From a virus, in IMG/VR virus record IMGVR_UViG_3300028197_001221, positions 61,942-125,941 of that record: a stretch of 64,000 nt of DNA, one strand, 5' to 3'. The notes beneath the pieces are model-generated. The model ran no database searches. It was not told the DNA's origin and saw nothing but the letters and a program-made list of their open reading frames with translations. The translations under genes were made by a program, and so were the position numbers. Shown one piece after another: positions 28,701 through 38,100 of this stretch. The stretch's first letter is position 1. Each line of letters begins with the position of its first letter.

Positions 28701-29003
28701 GGCGAGAAGAGTATTATTTTTAGTTTCATATATCTTAACTTGTATAGAATTCTCAACTATCCAAGGTCCACAAGTGCCAGACTCTTGGTCGCAATATATA
28801 ACATATTTATCTACAGATATGTTTTTTGTTATTTCAGAAGAAGCCGTTGTGAATGATGAGCCTGCTGATATCTGCACAGCTTGATTGTGGATTAAAGGAT
28901 AGTCAATATTACTAGAATCAGAAATTAATCCAATTCTAAGACTTGCGGGAATTCTTATGTTTCCGCAAATAACTTCTGAAAATGATGTTTTAAAATGTTT
29001 CAT
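25740..29003 (-). CDS. Giant adhesin: threonine linkers, three FN3-like domains and a LamG-like lectin domain
   Basis: A 1,087-residue protein. Residues 1-190 are an unknown beta-rich N-terminus (MKHFKTSFSEVICGN) with cysteine pairs. A TTTTPAP linker follows, then an Ig-like segment and a second linker of threonines plus LAPKYFEPP. Three fibronectin type III-like domains run from residue about 305 to 630 (VFLSWEPPVYDGNSDITGYHI is a clear example). The last 450 residues hold a concanavalin/LamG-type fold: FTFEFWFKLSE, then DWHHIALSVDAEG, then VTMYLDGAEVF, and near the end YYDDVRLSAAIIYDG. Such domains bind glycans, so this is a likely host-surface-binding protein. It lies 2 nt downstream of the next giant gene. 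Confidence 0.8.
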   Translation of the reverse strand: MKHFKTSFSEVICGNIRIPASLRIGLISDSSNIDYPLIHNQAVQISAGSSFTTASSEITKNISVDKYVIYCDQESGTCGPWIVENSIQVKIYETKNNTLLAQKIIGRLDDISIMPSDSLYEYPSIILEPCSPSINLEGLSLRIEFNSLCDSGSNPCCDHLPENVSVSGYDVLCLPLTDFYVVPPDPITTTTPAPVVVNRTIIDRQPTIKTSDDIDYYRVESDISIIGGSSFTYWWERKEEGTDWVRHTDLQESLSNKTVFIREPKEKDYYYRLLLIEPNKIYSDSIFFDFPDPTTTTTTTLAPKYFEPPNAVTNVESSGDFRKVFLSWEPPVYDGNSDITGYHIVGKLPDGGKFWDDETTIVNTGVEPSVTSYFQPVSFEYDGVNIQYSVFSKNYFGIKGSSVLGHNSVLGKTVANDPPTILNFSLFPFRTSSGRGYNLDWEAFSSPDQPLLSHVIKYRPSGSNQDYVTDTYSDVETSVSITGPFSSCEQYEFTVEGVNEVGNSVAATGYSLMAFPPSAPTGVSYTLLDGEPNSFVEMSGSWYSPLDDGFCPVSDYVFSYRLLPDGDFTDPIKTNNLLSFKTSDTVPSGDYELKVAAITKFEVIHHTVEGVPIVVDSIYNTGVYGFYNPNTVFIYNFESWRLLDEDDSSYLNITNLENGQEVTRSFYPYWPSGSQITEDVGPRNLPARLITGDGGLTSSEDYVGGFTDYNLNVSKFGNSGLYLSEYEFACPKDNYREQYYENDEYYSYIYGWKYLEGVQIYDQGYSEEILAPPVPLHKDGKTAFTFEFWFKLSENYQSDWESDSQFDIVNLCELICAHTKDFTSTFPFNGNESYSYSHTGDTGRGDGSSIYNTLIPYDDERHAYTKFSIKGQYVPSLGFRLIYNDHTSVKDLRRIDPSAPNDAVPREVETIFRHVQSPYYNIINPETPNEFLASFGNRPTSHGISFRGMDSYSIPTSVYLNDEDWHHIALSVDAEGSNFVTMYLDGAEVFTHNPTLHITVKHDGVGGNDFFHGIQTIPNDKYSYLGSDYDPALGYGTFTLGIDHYSLEYDDPINSAYSHCAYYDDVRLSAAIIYDGEFDPPTSAHTG

Positions 29004-29005
29004 AT

Positions 29006-32000
29006 TTACGGCAATGGGTTTGGAGGATAACTAGAGAAATCATAACAACTAACTGCTGCCAATGTTCTAATGGCTATTTTAGTAAGACAAGAAACACCAG
29101 AAGTATTTGAAGTTCCATCTTCGCAATCTACAAATGCTTCTGTTGGCATTGCTGGACATTGATTAGCATATTGCGCATCTATATCTATCTTGAGACTTTC
29201 AGTAGATCTTGAACCAGCTTCTTCTCCAGTTATTACACTAAATACCCTTCTTATGATATCGTCTTGACTCAAATCAGTACAACAAGTATCGAATTTTATA
29301 GTATTTGAAGATGATTGAAGGTTAGGCGTACACACACCATCAACTTTATGGCAAACTAAAGTTTGTTCACACAAGACTAATATCAAATCGTCACAAGGCT
29401 CTTCTGTAGTTGTTGGTGGAGGAGGTGGTGGTGGCTCCGGTGGTGGTGGAACTGTTGTTGTTAGAATTGGAGCGCCGTCGATTCTTACATATATTGTATT
29501 ACCACCCTCTGGCATTTCTGGTAATCCTATTTTTATAGGAAGAGGATTTGGGACGGAATTAGAACCACAAGAGGGTTTACCATAATTTACTTTTATGCCC
29601 TCTGCTCCCATGTCAAAACTATGATCATTATTTGAGCAATAATAATATTGATTTAATTGTTTAATATCTTCTTTTATGTCATCTTGCAAGCAGGATATAA
29701 ACTGATTTGTTTCATTATTTTTAGGTATTTCACTAAAAGAATCATCTGTAACAGTAAGTATTGGAACATGATCTTCCCTGTATTCTAAATTATCATCAAT
29801 GCTGTTGTACGTCATATGGTTATTACTAGTGCAGTCGTTACTGTTTTTTGTAGAACCCGTACCCACTGGACCAATGTAAGTATATTCATATGTATTATCT
29901 AATTCTTGGTCATAAGGATTTATAACCAAATCTTTATACCTAAACACAGTTTGGTATGACATGTTTTTGAAAATAATCTTGTACGTAAATTTAGGAGGTA
30001 GAGTAGTAGTAGGCTTAGGTCTAAGATTTCCATCAATATAGATTATCGCAGAGCCTCCATCATTTGGCATTATAAAATTATTTATCTTTGCAGAAGTGGC
30101 AGTAAGAATCTCCATAGACAGTGATGAATTAGCTGGTATAAATGTAAACGACAAGGGACCATCTAATTCAAAAGAGCTATCATCAATTGTGATGCTTATG
30201 TTTTGTTTTGGTAAATCTTTTACTTCACTGCCTTCAGCTTTCGTTATAAATCTTTCTGATCTATTATTTTCTGAACCAGACAAAGAAGTTCCATCGACTC
30301 TGTTTACAATATAAAATCTAAATGTAGCATCTTCAGGAACTGGAGCGGGCGTAGTTCCTAGAATAAAAGTAGCTTCTATTTCATCATCTAACATAGAAAT
30401 TTTTTCGTCTTTAGAATATGTTAGCAAGATAAAGCATTTATATTTCTCACATGTCGAACAAGGTCTAGCGTCTGGATTAAAAGAAAGAATTTTAGGACTG
30501 TTACCACTTTTTACAACTCCGCTACCAGCTACTCCTTGTACAATAGGTTCTAAATGAAAACGAACATCACCGTTCTCATAGTCTGGATATGTATCTTTAT
30601 AGTCAAGATTTTTAATCTCATCATAATGTTGAACTGGACCTATATCACCACTTGCTATATAGATGCTACCCCAATCAGCATTAGTAGTAGTTAAATCTAT
30701 ATCTCCACCACAATAGTTATCGGGCCGAGATAAACTTTCAGTTGAAGCTTTTATTTCCCAGTTTAAAGACCCCGGCTCATTTACCTGAATCCACAATACA
30801 GCATTCTCACAGTGACCACCAGACAGTTTAGCTACAAAAGGGTTTTCATAAGTTCCTTCTCCAGAGACACTCCAAGGAGTCCTGACTGAAACTCCAGCAG
30901 GTCTATCCCATAAGTCTTTACAATCTGAATAGTAGCTCCATATTGGTTTCTTGTCAGTAATTGGAAGAGAAATAGGAGCAGAACAATCAGCTAACAAAAG
31001 AGAGAAATATTTATAAAAATCTTCAAATCTTTTCTCTTTAAAGAAATCAGAATATTTAATTTTCAGGTTATAACGAGATGCGTTAGAAGGATTTTTAATT
31101 AAATATAATTCGTTATCAATCATTTCAAAAAGGTTAGCATGTTGACCAGTTAAAGTTTTTAGATGAGGACCACAGTATTCGTCTTCTCTTAATGTTGCTA
31201 CTTTAAACCTAATGTCTTTTTCAAGAACTGGTGCTACCGTGGTTGTAGTTGTTGTAGTGGTTTCTAAAACTTCTTTCGGATCTACATACCAATAAACTTC
31301 TGTTTCTGTAGAAAATGAATCATTACTAGGTTCTACATTTGGTTTAGTTCTGGTTATATCTGAAAAGATAGCATTATAAGCAGTTGTATAGTATGCTCCT
31401 TGAGACCCCACCGTATTAAAATATGTAAAACTATCGGACAGGCCGTTACTCATGCTATCGTCTTCAACGTTTTTGCTATATATAGATCTTACAGGTTTTT
31501 CTAAATCTATAAAATCGTCGAAATCAAAAGGAGATAAAGTGAATAAGCCATCGGTATAATCTGCCTCATCTTGAGATGGGAATGTACCATCTGCATGAAA
31601 AGAGAAAGATCTTTTACTAGGGTTATTAATAGACTGCATGAAATGAAACCATTCGCACAGAACCAAGCCTTTACCATTTTCTAAAACTTCGTGCATAATT
31701 CTTTGTTGAACTATGTCAGGCATCCAGCCGCCTTCTCGCGGGTTATAACTTGGGAATAGTAAATAGACAGAACCTTTGTCAGATGCCTCATTAGGATTAT
31801 CGAATATTGGTTGATACTCATACCAAGGTAAAATTTTATTAACAGTAAATCCCATGCTAGTACACAACGATTCTATATTAGTATTAAACAATTCGTTCTC
31901 TGTGTCGAAGTATGTTATCTTCTTACCTTTATCGTTATTGGACCAGAGTATCATATTTTTTATTAATCTAGCAGTATTTCTTCTTTGTAAATCAACAACG

Positions 32001-32104
32001 TGCAAAGCTTTTGAAAAAGCGCAGACCCTCCCTCTAGGTCTTCTACAACCATTGCCATCAACTTTGTAATGTTTTGTTCCAGCCACGCCAATATTTCTAA
32101 TCAT
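29006..32104 (-). CDS. Giant virion protein with a Rossmann-like N-terminus and threonine/proline linkers
   Basis: A 1,032-residue protein. The first 40 residues are basic (GCRRPRGRVCAFSKALHVVD). Residues about 45-165 alternate strands and helices and include YLLFPSYNPREGG followed by ENGKGLVLCEWFHF, reminiscent of a glutamine-amidotransferase-like fold. I cannot confirm a catalytic triad. A seven-threonine linker ending VAPVLEKD follows near residue 290. The remainder is a series of beta domains separated by TTTLPPK and a TTT/poly-proline/TTT linker near residue 890. It ends in a cysteine-rich domain (VLCEQTLVCHKVDGVC, then DTCC). The cysteines suggest disulfide-stabilised, extracellular exposure. 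It is flanked by the 2,772- and 1,087-residue giants and presumably assembles with them. Confidence 0.68.
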   Translation of the reverse strand: MIRNIGVAGTKHYKVDGNGCRRPRGRVCAFSKALHVVDLQRRNTARLIKNMILWSNNDKGKKITYFDTENELFNTNIESLCTSMGFTVNKILPWYEYQPIFDNPNEASDKGSVYLLFPSYNPREGGWMPDIVQQRIMHEVLENGKGLVLCEWFHFMQSINNPSKRSFSFHADGTFPSQDEADYTDGLFTLSPFDFDDFIDLEKPVRSIYSKNVEDDSMSNGLSDSFTYFNTVGSQGAYYTTAYNAIFSDITRTKPNVEPSNDSFSTETEVYWYVDPKEVLETTTTTTTTVAPVLEKDIRFKVATLREDEYCGPHLKTLTGQHANLFEMIDNELYLIKNPSNASRYNLKIKYSDFFKEKRFEDFYKYFSLLLADCSAPISLPITDKKPIWSYYSDCKDLWDRPAGVSVRTPWSVSGEGTYENPFVAKLSGGHCENAVLWIQVNEPGSLNWEIKASTESLSRPDNYCGGDIDLTTTNADWGSIYIASGDIGPVQHYDEIKNLDYKDTYPDYENGDVRFHLEPIVQGVAGSGVVKSGNSPKILSFNPDARPCSTCEKYKCFILLTYSKDEKISMLDDEIEATFILGTTPAPVPEDATFRFYIVNRVDGTSLSGSENNRSERFITKAEGSEVKDLPKQNISITIDDSSFELDGPLSFTFIPANSSLSMEILTATSAKINNFIMPNDGGSAIIYIDGNLRPKPTTTLPPKFTYKIIFKNMSYQTVFRYKDLVINPYDQELDNTYEYTYIGPVGTGSTKNSNDCTSNNHMTYNSIDDNLEYREDHVPILTVTDDSFSEIPKNNETNQFISCLQDDIKEDIKQLNQYYYCSNNDHSFDMGAEGIKVNYGKPSCGSNSVPNPLPIKIGLPEMPEGGNTIYVRIDGAPILTTTVPPPPEPPPPPPPTTTEEPCDDLILVLCEQTLVCHKVDGVCTPNLQSSSNTIKFDTCCTDLSQDDIIRRVFSVITGEEAGSRSTESLKIDIDAQYANQCPAMPTEAFVDCEDGTSNTSGVSCLTKIAIRTLAAVSCYDFSSYPPNPLP

Positions 32105-32119
32105 AATAAAACCTATAAC

Positions 32120-35100
32120 CTAATCTTCTTCTTCTATGTCTACCCTGCTGACAGTAAAAACTTCCGAAAAGTCAAAACTTCTTTGACCTACCGTTGTGCC
32201 GGTTTCGTTTGTAGATATAACCCATGTCTTCATAATTTCTGGCAATTCTCTAAAATTACCAGTACCTTGGTCTAACATATGCTGTTCGTGCCTCGACAAG
32301 TCACTGTCTGCGTTAGCAGTTGGTGGTCTTATTGCAATATGCTGACCGGGAACTATTAAGTCTAACCAGTGTTCGTGACCATGACCGTCATGACCATGTG
32401 GTGATCTACCCGATATAAACTGCTTTTTAAAGTCTGCAAAAGTGACGTTTTGATATCGTTCCACTTGTGGGTCGTCGTTCTCGTACATTTGTACCGTAAA
32501 GGAAAATCTAGGAGGAACATAGTCTCCGTAAACAACCTCTATCTGTGGTGTCCCATCAGGGTTGAGTAATGGATTACCATCATCGTCTAAAATAGGCTCT
32601 TCTGTAAAAGTGTGATATCCTTCACTGACCAGTTTAGTTTCTTTGATGTAAGTTATTAAATCTACTTGAGAATTGCTACCACTTGCTACATACGTACCCG
32701 AGTACCCTCTTTCTTGTATCGACCTTATTGTTTTTTCGGGGTCAATAAGGCTATATGGTTGGTTAGTTGCTAAAGCAAATTGTTCGTTAATATATCTTCC
32801 ATTATTGCAACCATTCCCAGCAGTATAAGAGAATGTTAATTTGTTAGTATCAATCTTAACATCATAAGCAATAGGCCAATCTCCCGCATAATTATAATTT
32901 AAATCTTCAGGTTCTATAGTGATAAAATATTCATCTCCAGTTTGAGATATTAATATGTCACCATTTTCATGAAAACACCTTGAGTCTTGTCCTTTAATTT
33001 GCCAATTTTGAACGCCTAAATCTTCCCAAGTCCAATCTGATTCAAGTCCGGGTTCTGCACGGTTATAAAGGTGTCCTTGAATTTTAACTACTATTGACAA
33101 GGTATAACTTTTTGTTATTTTAAAACCTCTGCCAAACATTGGTATACCAACGCACTCTCCCTCATCATTACAAGAGTTAGCGCCAGATCCATTAAACCTA
33201 GGTGGTGGGTTTAAAGCTTCACCTCTATTATATTTTTGAATACATGTCCACCATGTGCGATCTACATTTTCTTCATCAGGAATAGGGCCACCGTCTGAAT
33301 CTATTCCAGCAGTTGCACCTTCTGGTTTCCAGCTGTCAATATCATAATATAATTCATTTTCGTTATCATACCAATAATTAGGCCAATCGCTTAAAAACTC
33401 TCCATTATGTTTCCATCTTAAAGCAACATAGTGGCAACTAAAAACTTCGCCTAAGTCTCCCGGTACTTGATAAACGAATTCTACAATCACAACATTTATT
33501 AGCTGCTCATCTGTAGGGTCATCATCATAATATCCCTTTAGTACATCAGAACTAGTAGTGCCATAACAATTCACCCAGACTGTACCTGCACAAGTTTTCC
33601 ATTTGTCACTCCCTTCAGAAGGAAGAGTAGAAATATTTGCACCTCGCAAATTAACAATATCTTTAAAGTTAGGTATAGTAGTTTCTTGAGGAGACCAAAG
33701 AGCGGAAGAATGTCTTATAGTTGCATAAGATCTTAAATAATATTCTTCATTATTAATTATCTTTACATCATCCCCGAAATGGCTACTTCCAAAACCATTT
33801 TTACCCAATGTTACGGAGCCGCCATAATATCCAATGTATCTAGAAGGAGGTACTGCTCCTTCAGCTTCATCCTCTGGATCTGCTCGAAATGTTGTTTCCA
33901 CAGGGGAAGTAGTTTTGTAGTACACGCCTTCGGGATCATAAAGCCCTATTTGTAATTTAAACTTCTCAAAATTAGCTGGTGGATATTTCGCAACGAGTGA
34001 AGTTCCAAGGTTTCCGTTGGCATCATAATAATCCACATAAGATTTTCCAGTAACATTCTCCATTATAAAGTCTTTACAAGTTGGAGCCGCTGGACCGTAG
34101 TAATGATTACACTCCCAAGGTACTGGTATTAGTTCGGGACTAGCAGTCGTGGTTGTAGTTGTTGTAGTAGTAGTAGTCGTAGTGGTAGTAGTAGTGGTTG
34201 TTGTTGTTGTCGTTGTAAAAATTGGCGCAGATGTTGTTGTTGGCCTTACACATACATACAATCTTTCTTCTATGTCATTTTCTAAATCGCTGTTAAGAGC
34301 TTCACCACAAATATCATAAGAAATAAATGAATCCATAAGCAGCACTTCTTCTACAATGTCTTCTTCGGGAATAGTCGAATCCCCATCGTCATTATAAACT
34401 TGGTGATTAACCCATAGAAAAGAATTAACGTTTTCTTCATCTACTTTGTAATAACCTATATCATTACTATCAATAGATAATAAGTAATCTGTTGGACAAT
34501 CTAAACAAAATGGAACTTTAATTTTTTTACCTTGTCGTAAAGAATCTTCATCATATATACAATACATTTTAACTTCCAAGCCACCTTTACCAGTAAGCCC
34601 ACTAACTTTCTTGGTAAGCCCTAGAGAGTTTGTGACCTCAAAAGTAAATTCCCAAAATTCAATTGTTGCGTCTGGAGAGCTGCCCGGAGGACTTCCCGGT
34701 GGTGGAGGATCTGGAGCATAAAAAGTTGGTTGTTCTATCGAGCATGGACTTGGGACATCTGGCCCTATTGTTTCTTCACGAGCCAATTCTCCAAATAACA
34801 ATCGCCAATCTTTATCGTATTGATATCCATACGGCATATCAGTGTCTGCTGATCTTCTAACTAAAGTTAATTCCATTTCATTTGAATATCTTCCATCACT
34901 GGAAGGACAAAGTGTTACAGGAGTACTAGTGGGTTTAAGACCTTTCTTCGGAGTACCATCTGGGCCAGATTCTCCGGGCCAAGATGGAGGCCATTTTCTA
35001 AGCGGATACCTTGCTACAAACTCAGCATAGGTAATGGGCCTATAAGTAAAACACCCAGACTTTCCAAGAGTCAGTGCTGGCTCTATTGTAACGAGATAGT

Positions 35101-38100
35101 GTCCCTGCATATAACTAACCATAGTCTCTTCGTCTATGTCAACATTAGAAGCATTTAAAATTTCTTCAGGCATTGACCACTCTCCTACATTGTAGGAGAT
35201 TTTTTTAATTGAAGGCTGATCATCATGTATACAGATTCCTTCTTCATACATACTCCAGTTACCAGCGCCTCTTTTTACTAAACCCTTGGGTTTGTATTGC
35301 AACCAGTTAGGTACTGCTGAGTACAAGGATCTACAATCATCAGAACAAAGTAACGACATGCTTCCAGAATCTGGGAATTTTTCTGGAAAAGTCCAAATCC
35401 AAACTCTGTGTTTTGCTGATCGAACATCTGTGTCAGTAATAACTTGAAATTCAATGAAAGAATTTTCAAACCCATAAGTTGGAATATATATCTCTCCGTC
35501 AGGTAAAGTTCCTCCAACAGACCCCGCAGAACTTTCAACAACATAAGAAGTAGCATTTAATGTTAACGATCCCACATCTAAATTACTTAAATCTATACTT
35601 ACTTTTTGATCACTACTGTTTGACCCTAAGTCAACTTTTAATTGAGGATCTATTGGCACAAAATTAAAAACGCCAAGCTGACTAGTCATTCTACGGTAGG
35701 GATCTCCCGCAACTGCATACATATACTGCCCCTTTATAACAACTGCATATTGGTATCGACCGGGAGTTGTTATTGTGTGAGAATGAAGGCCGTCATCAAA
35801 AAATCTTCCACCTTCGCTATAGTCAACAGCAATATATATACCGCCTTCTGTACATTTATATTCATGGTATGGATGAGCTGCTACAGGGGTTATATATAGC
35901 TCATACTGGTTCACATTCCCTATACTTTGATTTATAAGTTTAAAGGGAAGAACTGACCCTTCTCCTTTATACCAAAAATTAAGATCTGGAGCTACATCTC
36001 TATAAAACTCTGTATCCGTATCGTCAACTCCACTAACAATAAGTTGACCATTCTCAGTAATTATAAAATTTAAACCTACAATTGGATCAACTGTGGTTTT
36101 ACTTTTTTCAGAATAAAAAGTTTTATTTTTAACTTGAGCAAATATTACATGCTCTCCAGCATAAGTATTCTCAAGAACTATTCTGTCTGAATCTTGATGT
36201 GTTCGTGGGTCTATTATCATAGATTTTAAAGAACTAGGATTGTAACCTAAACTTGGAACGTATCCACTTGAACCTTCTAAAACTGCTGCATAAAGAATTT
36301 TTATTTCTGTAATCTCATCTAACTCTTGTTCCCAGAATTCAGAAGACCATCCAGTTTGATTACTCAAAGAAAGAGAAAATTCTATACGACCTTGCTTTCC
36401 AATCGGATTAACAAACTCTGGGCGGGCTGGTCTCCGGGGAGGAGGGGCTACTGCAAATAATTCTCTTGCATCACTCTTAAACTCATGCGTATTAACATTA
36501 TTAGCAGTGGAATATGCAGTGATTAAAAATGTTGAATTAGGTTCAAACATAAAAATATTATTTATAATTGTTTCATCATTTTCGTCTAATACAAATCCGT
36601 AAACATCACGATTCAGATCTTTCTGTTTTTGTGCAACGCTGGCAGGTGTAGCCCAAAAACTTTGTACAGCAAAATACTCTATGATTTCGCCAACCCTTTT
36701 TATTTTTTGTATAGTAAAGCGAAAAAATTTGCTATTCTCTGGATCTGCATGATTTAATTTAATTTTCGCTGACTTAAAATCTCTAAAATTAAATACTACA
36801 GCTGGTTGTGCTAAGGGGTGTTTTCGAGATAAACCATCTCCAACAGGAGGAGGGCCAATAGAACACTCCTCTTCTTTAGTTAAAATCGTTTTGACTACTG
36901 ACTTGCTACTGTATTCTAAATCATCGCCTTCAACGTAGGCAGATATCATAAGCGTATATCTACCAAAGCCTCTTATCTCAAAAGTTGTTACATATGTAGG
37001 TGTAGGATATCTAGGATCATAGTCACCGTAATTAATTGTAGACTTTTGAACCTCGCCGTCTTCATTTGAAAAATAAAGTTTATATCCTATAGTTCTACCT
37101 TCCGCAGACCCCAATTCAAAATCTTCAATATTAAGAGAGTCTTCAAATACAACAGTGGCTTCACAGTCATGAACCCCAAGTCCAACTCTTCTTGGAGGTA
37201 AAAGCTCTGGGGTTGTAGGAAAATCGTTGTAATATGTGGTACAAGTAGGATCTCCTATAACTCCTTCTGGGCTTAAAGGAAACACACAGAAACAGAAAGC
37301 GCCAGTAACGTTTTGATGTTCTGGCCTTGGTTGTAATTCTATACGAGGAATGTTAGTAAAAAACTGATAGTCGTAACTTGCTTCTAGTATTGAGGGGCAA
37401 GAATTTGGATTGCCATTACTATCCGTTGGAGTGTCATCTCCTTCTTTAGCGCCGGGGATAAAATTACAAGTTATTATAAAACCACCATCTTTATGATTAG
37501 GAGTATAAGGCGGTGGCAAAGGCCAATCATCATCTGGTTGAGATGGAGGTCCACTGGTAGTAGTAGCAATAGTAGTATTAGTCGGAGGCGTGGGCGTAAA
37601 ACTTAAAATTATAGGCCCATTAGTTGGAGGGTTAGGATCGGGATATGGAACACTTCCAGTTGGTGGAGCAGGGCCGCAATTTATGATTCCACCCTGCGGT
37701 CCTTGTGGTCTTTCTTCAGGAGGAAAATTTTTAGGAGAAGGATTTGGATTAAATCCATCAGGATAATAATAAAACATACAACAACCAACGACATAATCTA
37801 AATCTGGATCAAAAGAATCAACAGGAAAACCACAACCAATAGTGAAACTATTTTCTTTTTTATTAATTCTATCTTCTGGAATTGGTATGCAAACGGTAGG
37901 TATGTCGCTAGTACCTTCACAGTTTGTAAACAAAATAACACCTATAGCATCTTGATCCCAAGTTCCGTCAAAGTTTATTGCTATGCTTGAAGTAGGTGAT
38001 GCTATATTATTTTCCCAAGAGTGCGAACTGTAAGATGGTACACCGCTATATATTGAAGAAGGTTCACAGAATGCTATTTCTTCTCCTGATCCAGATTCTC

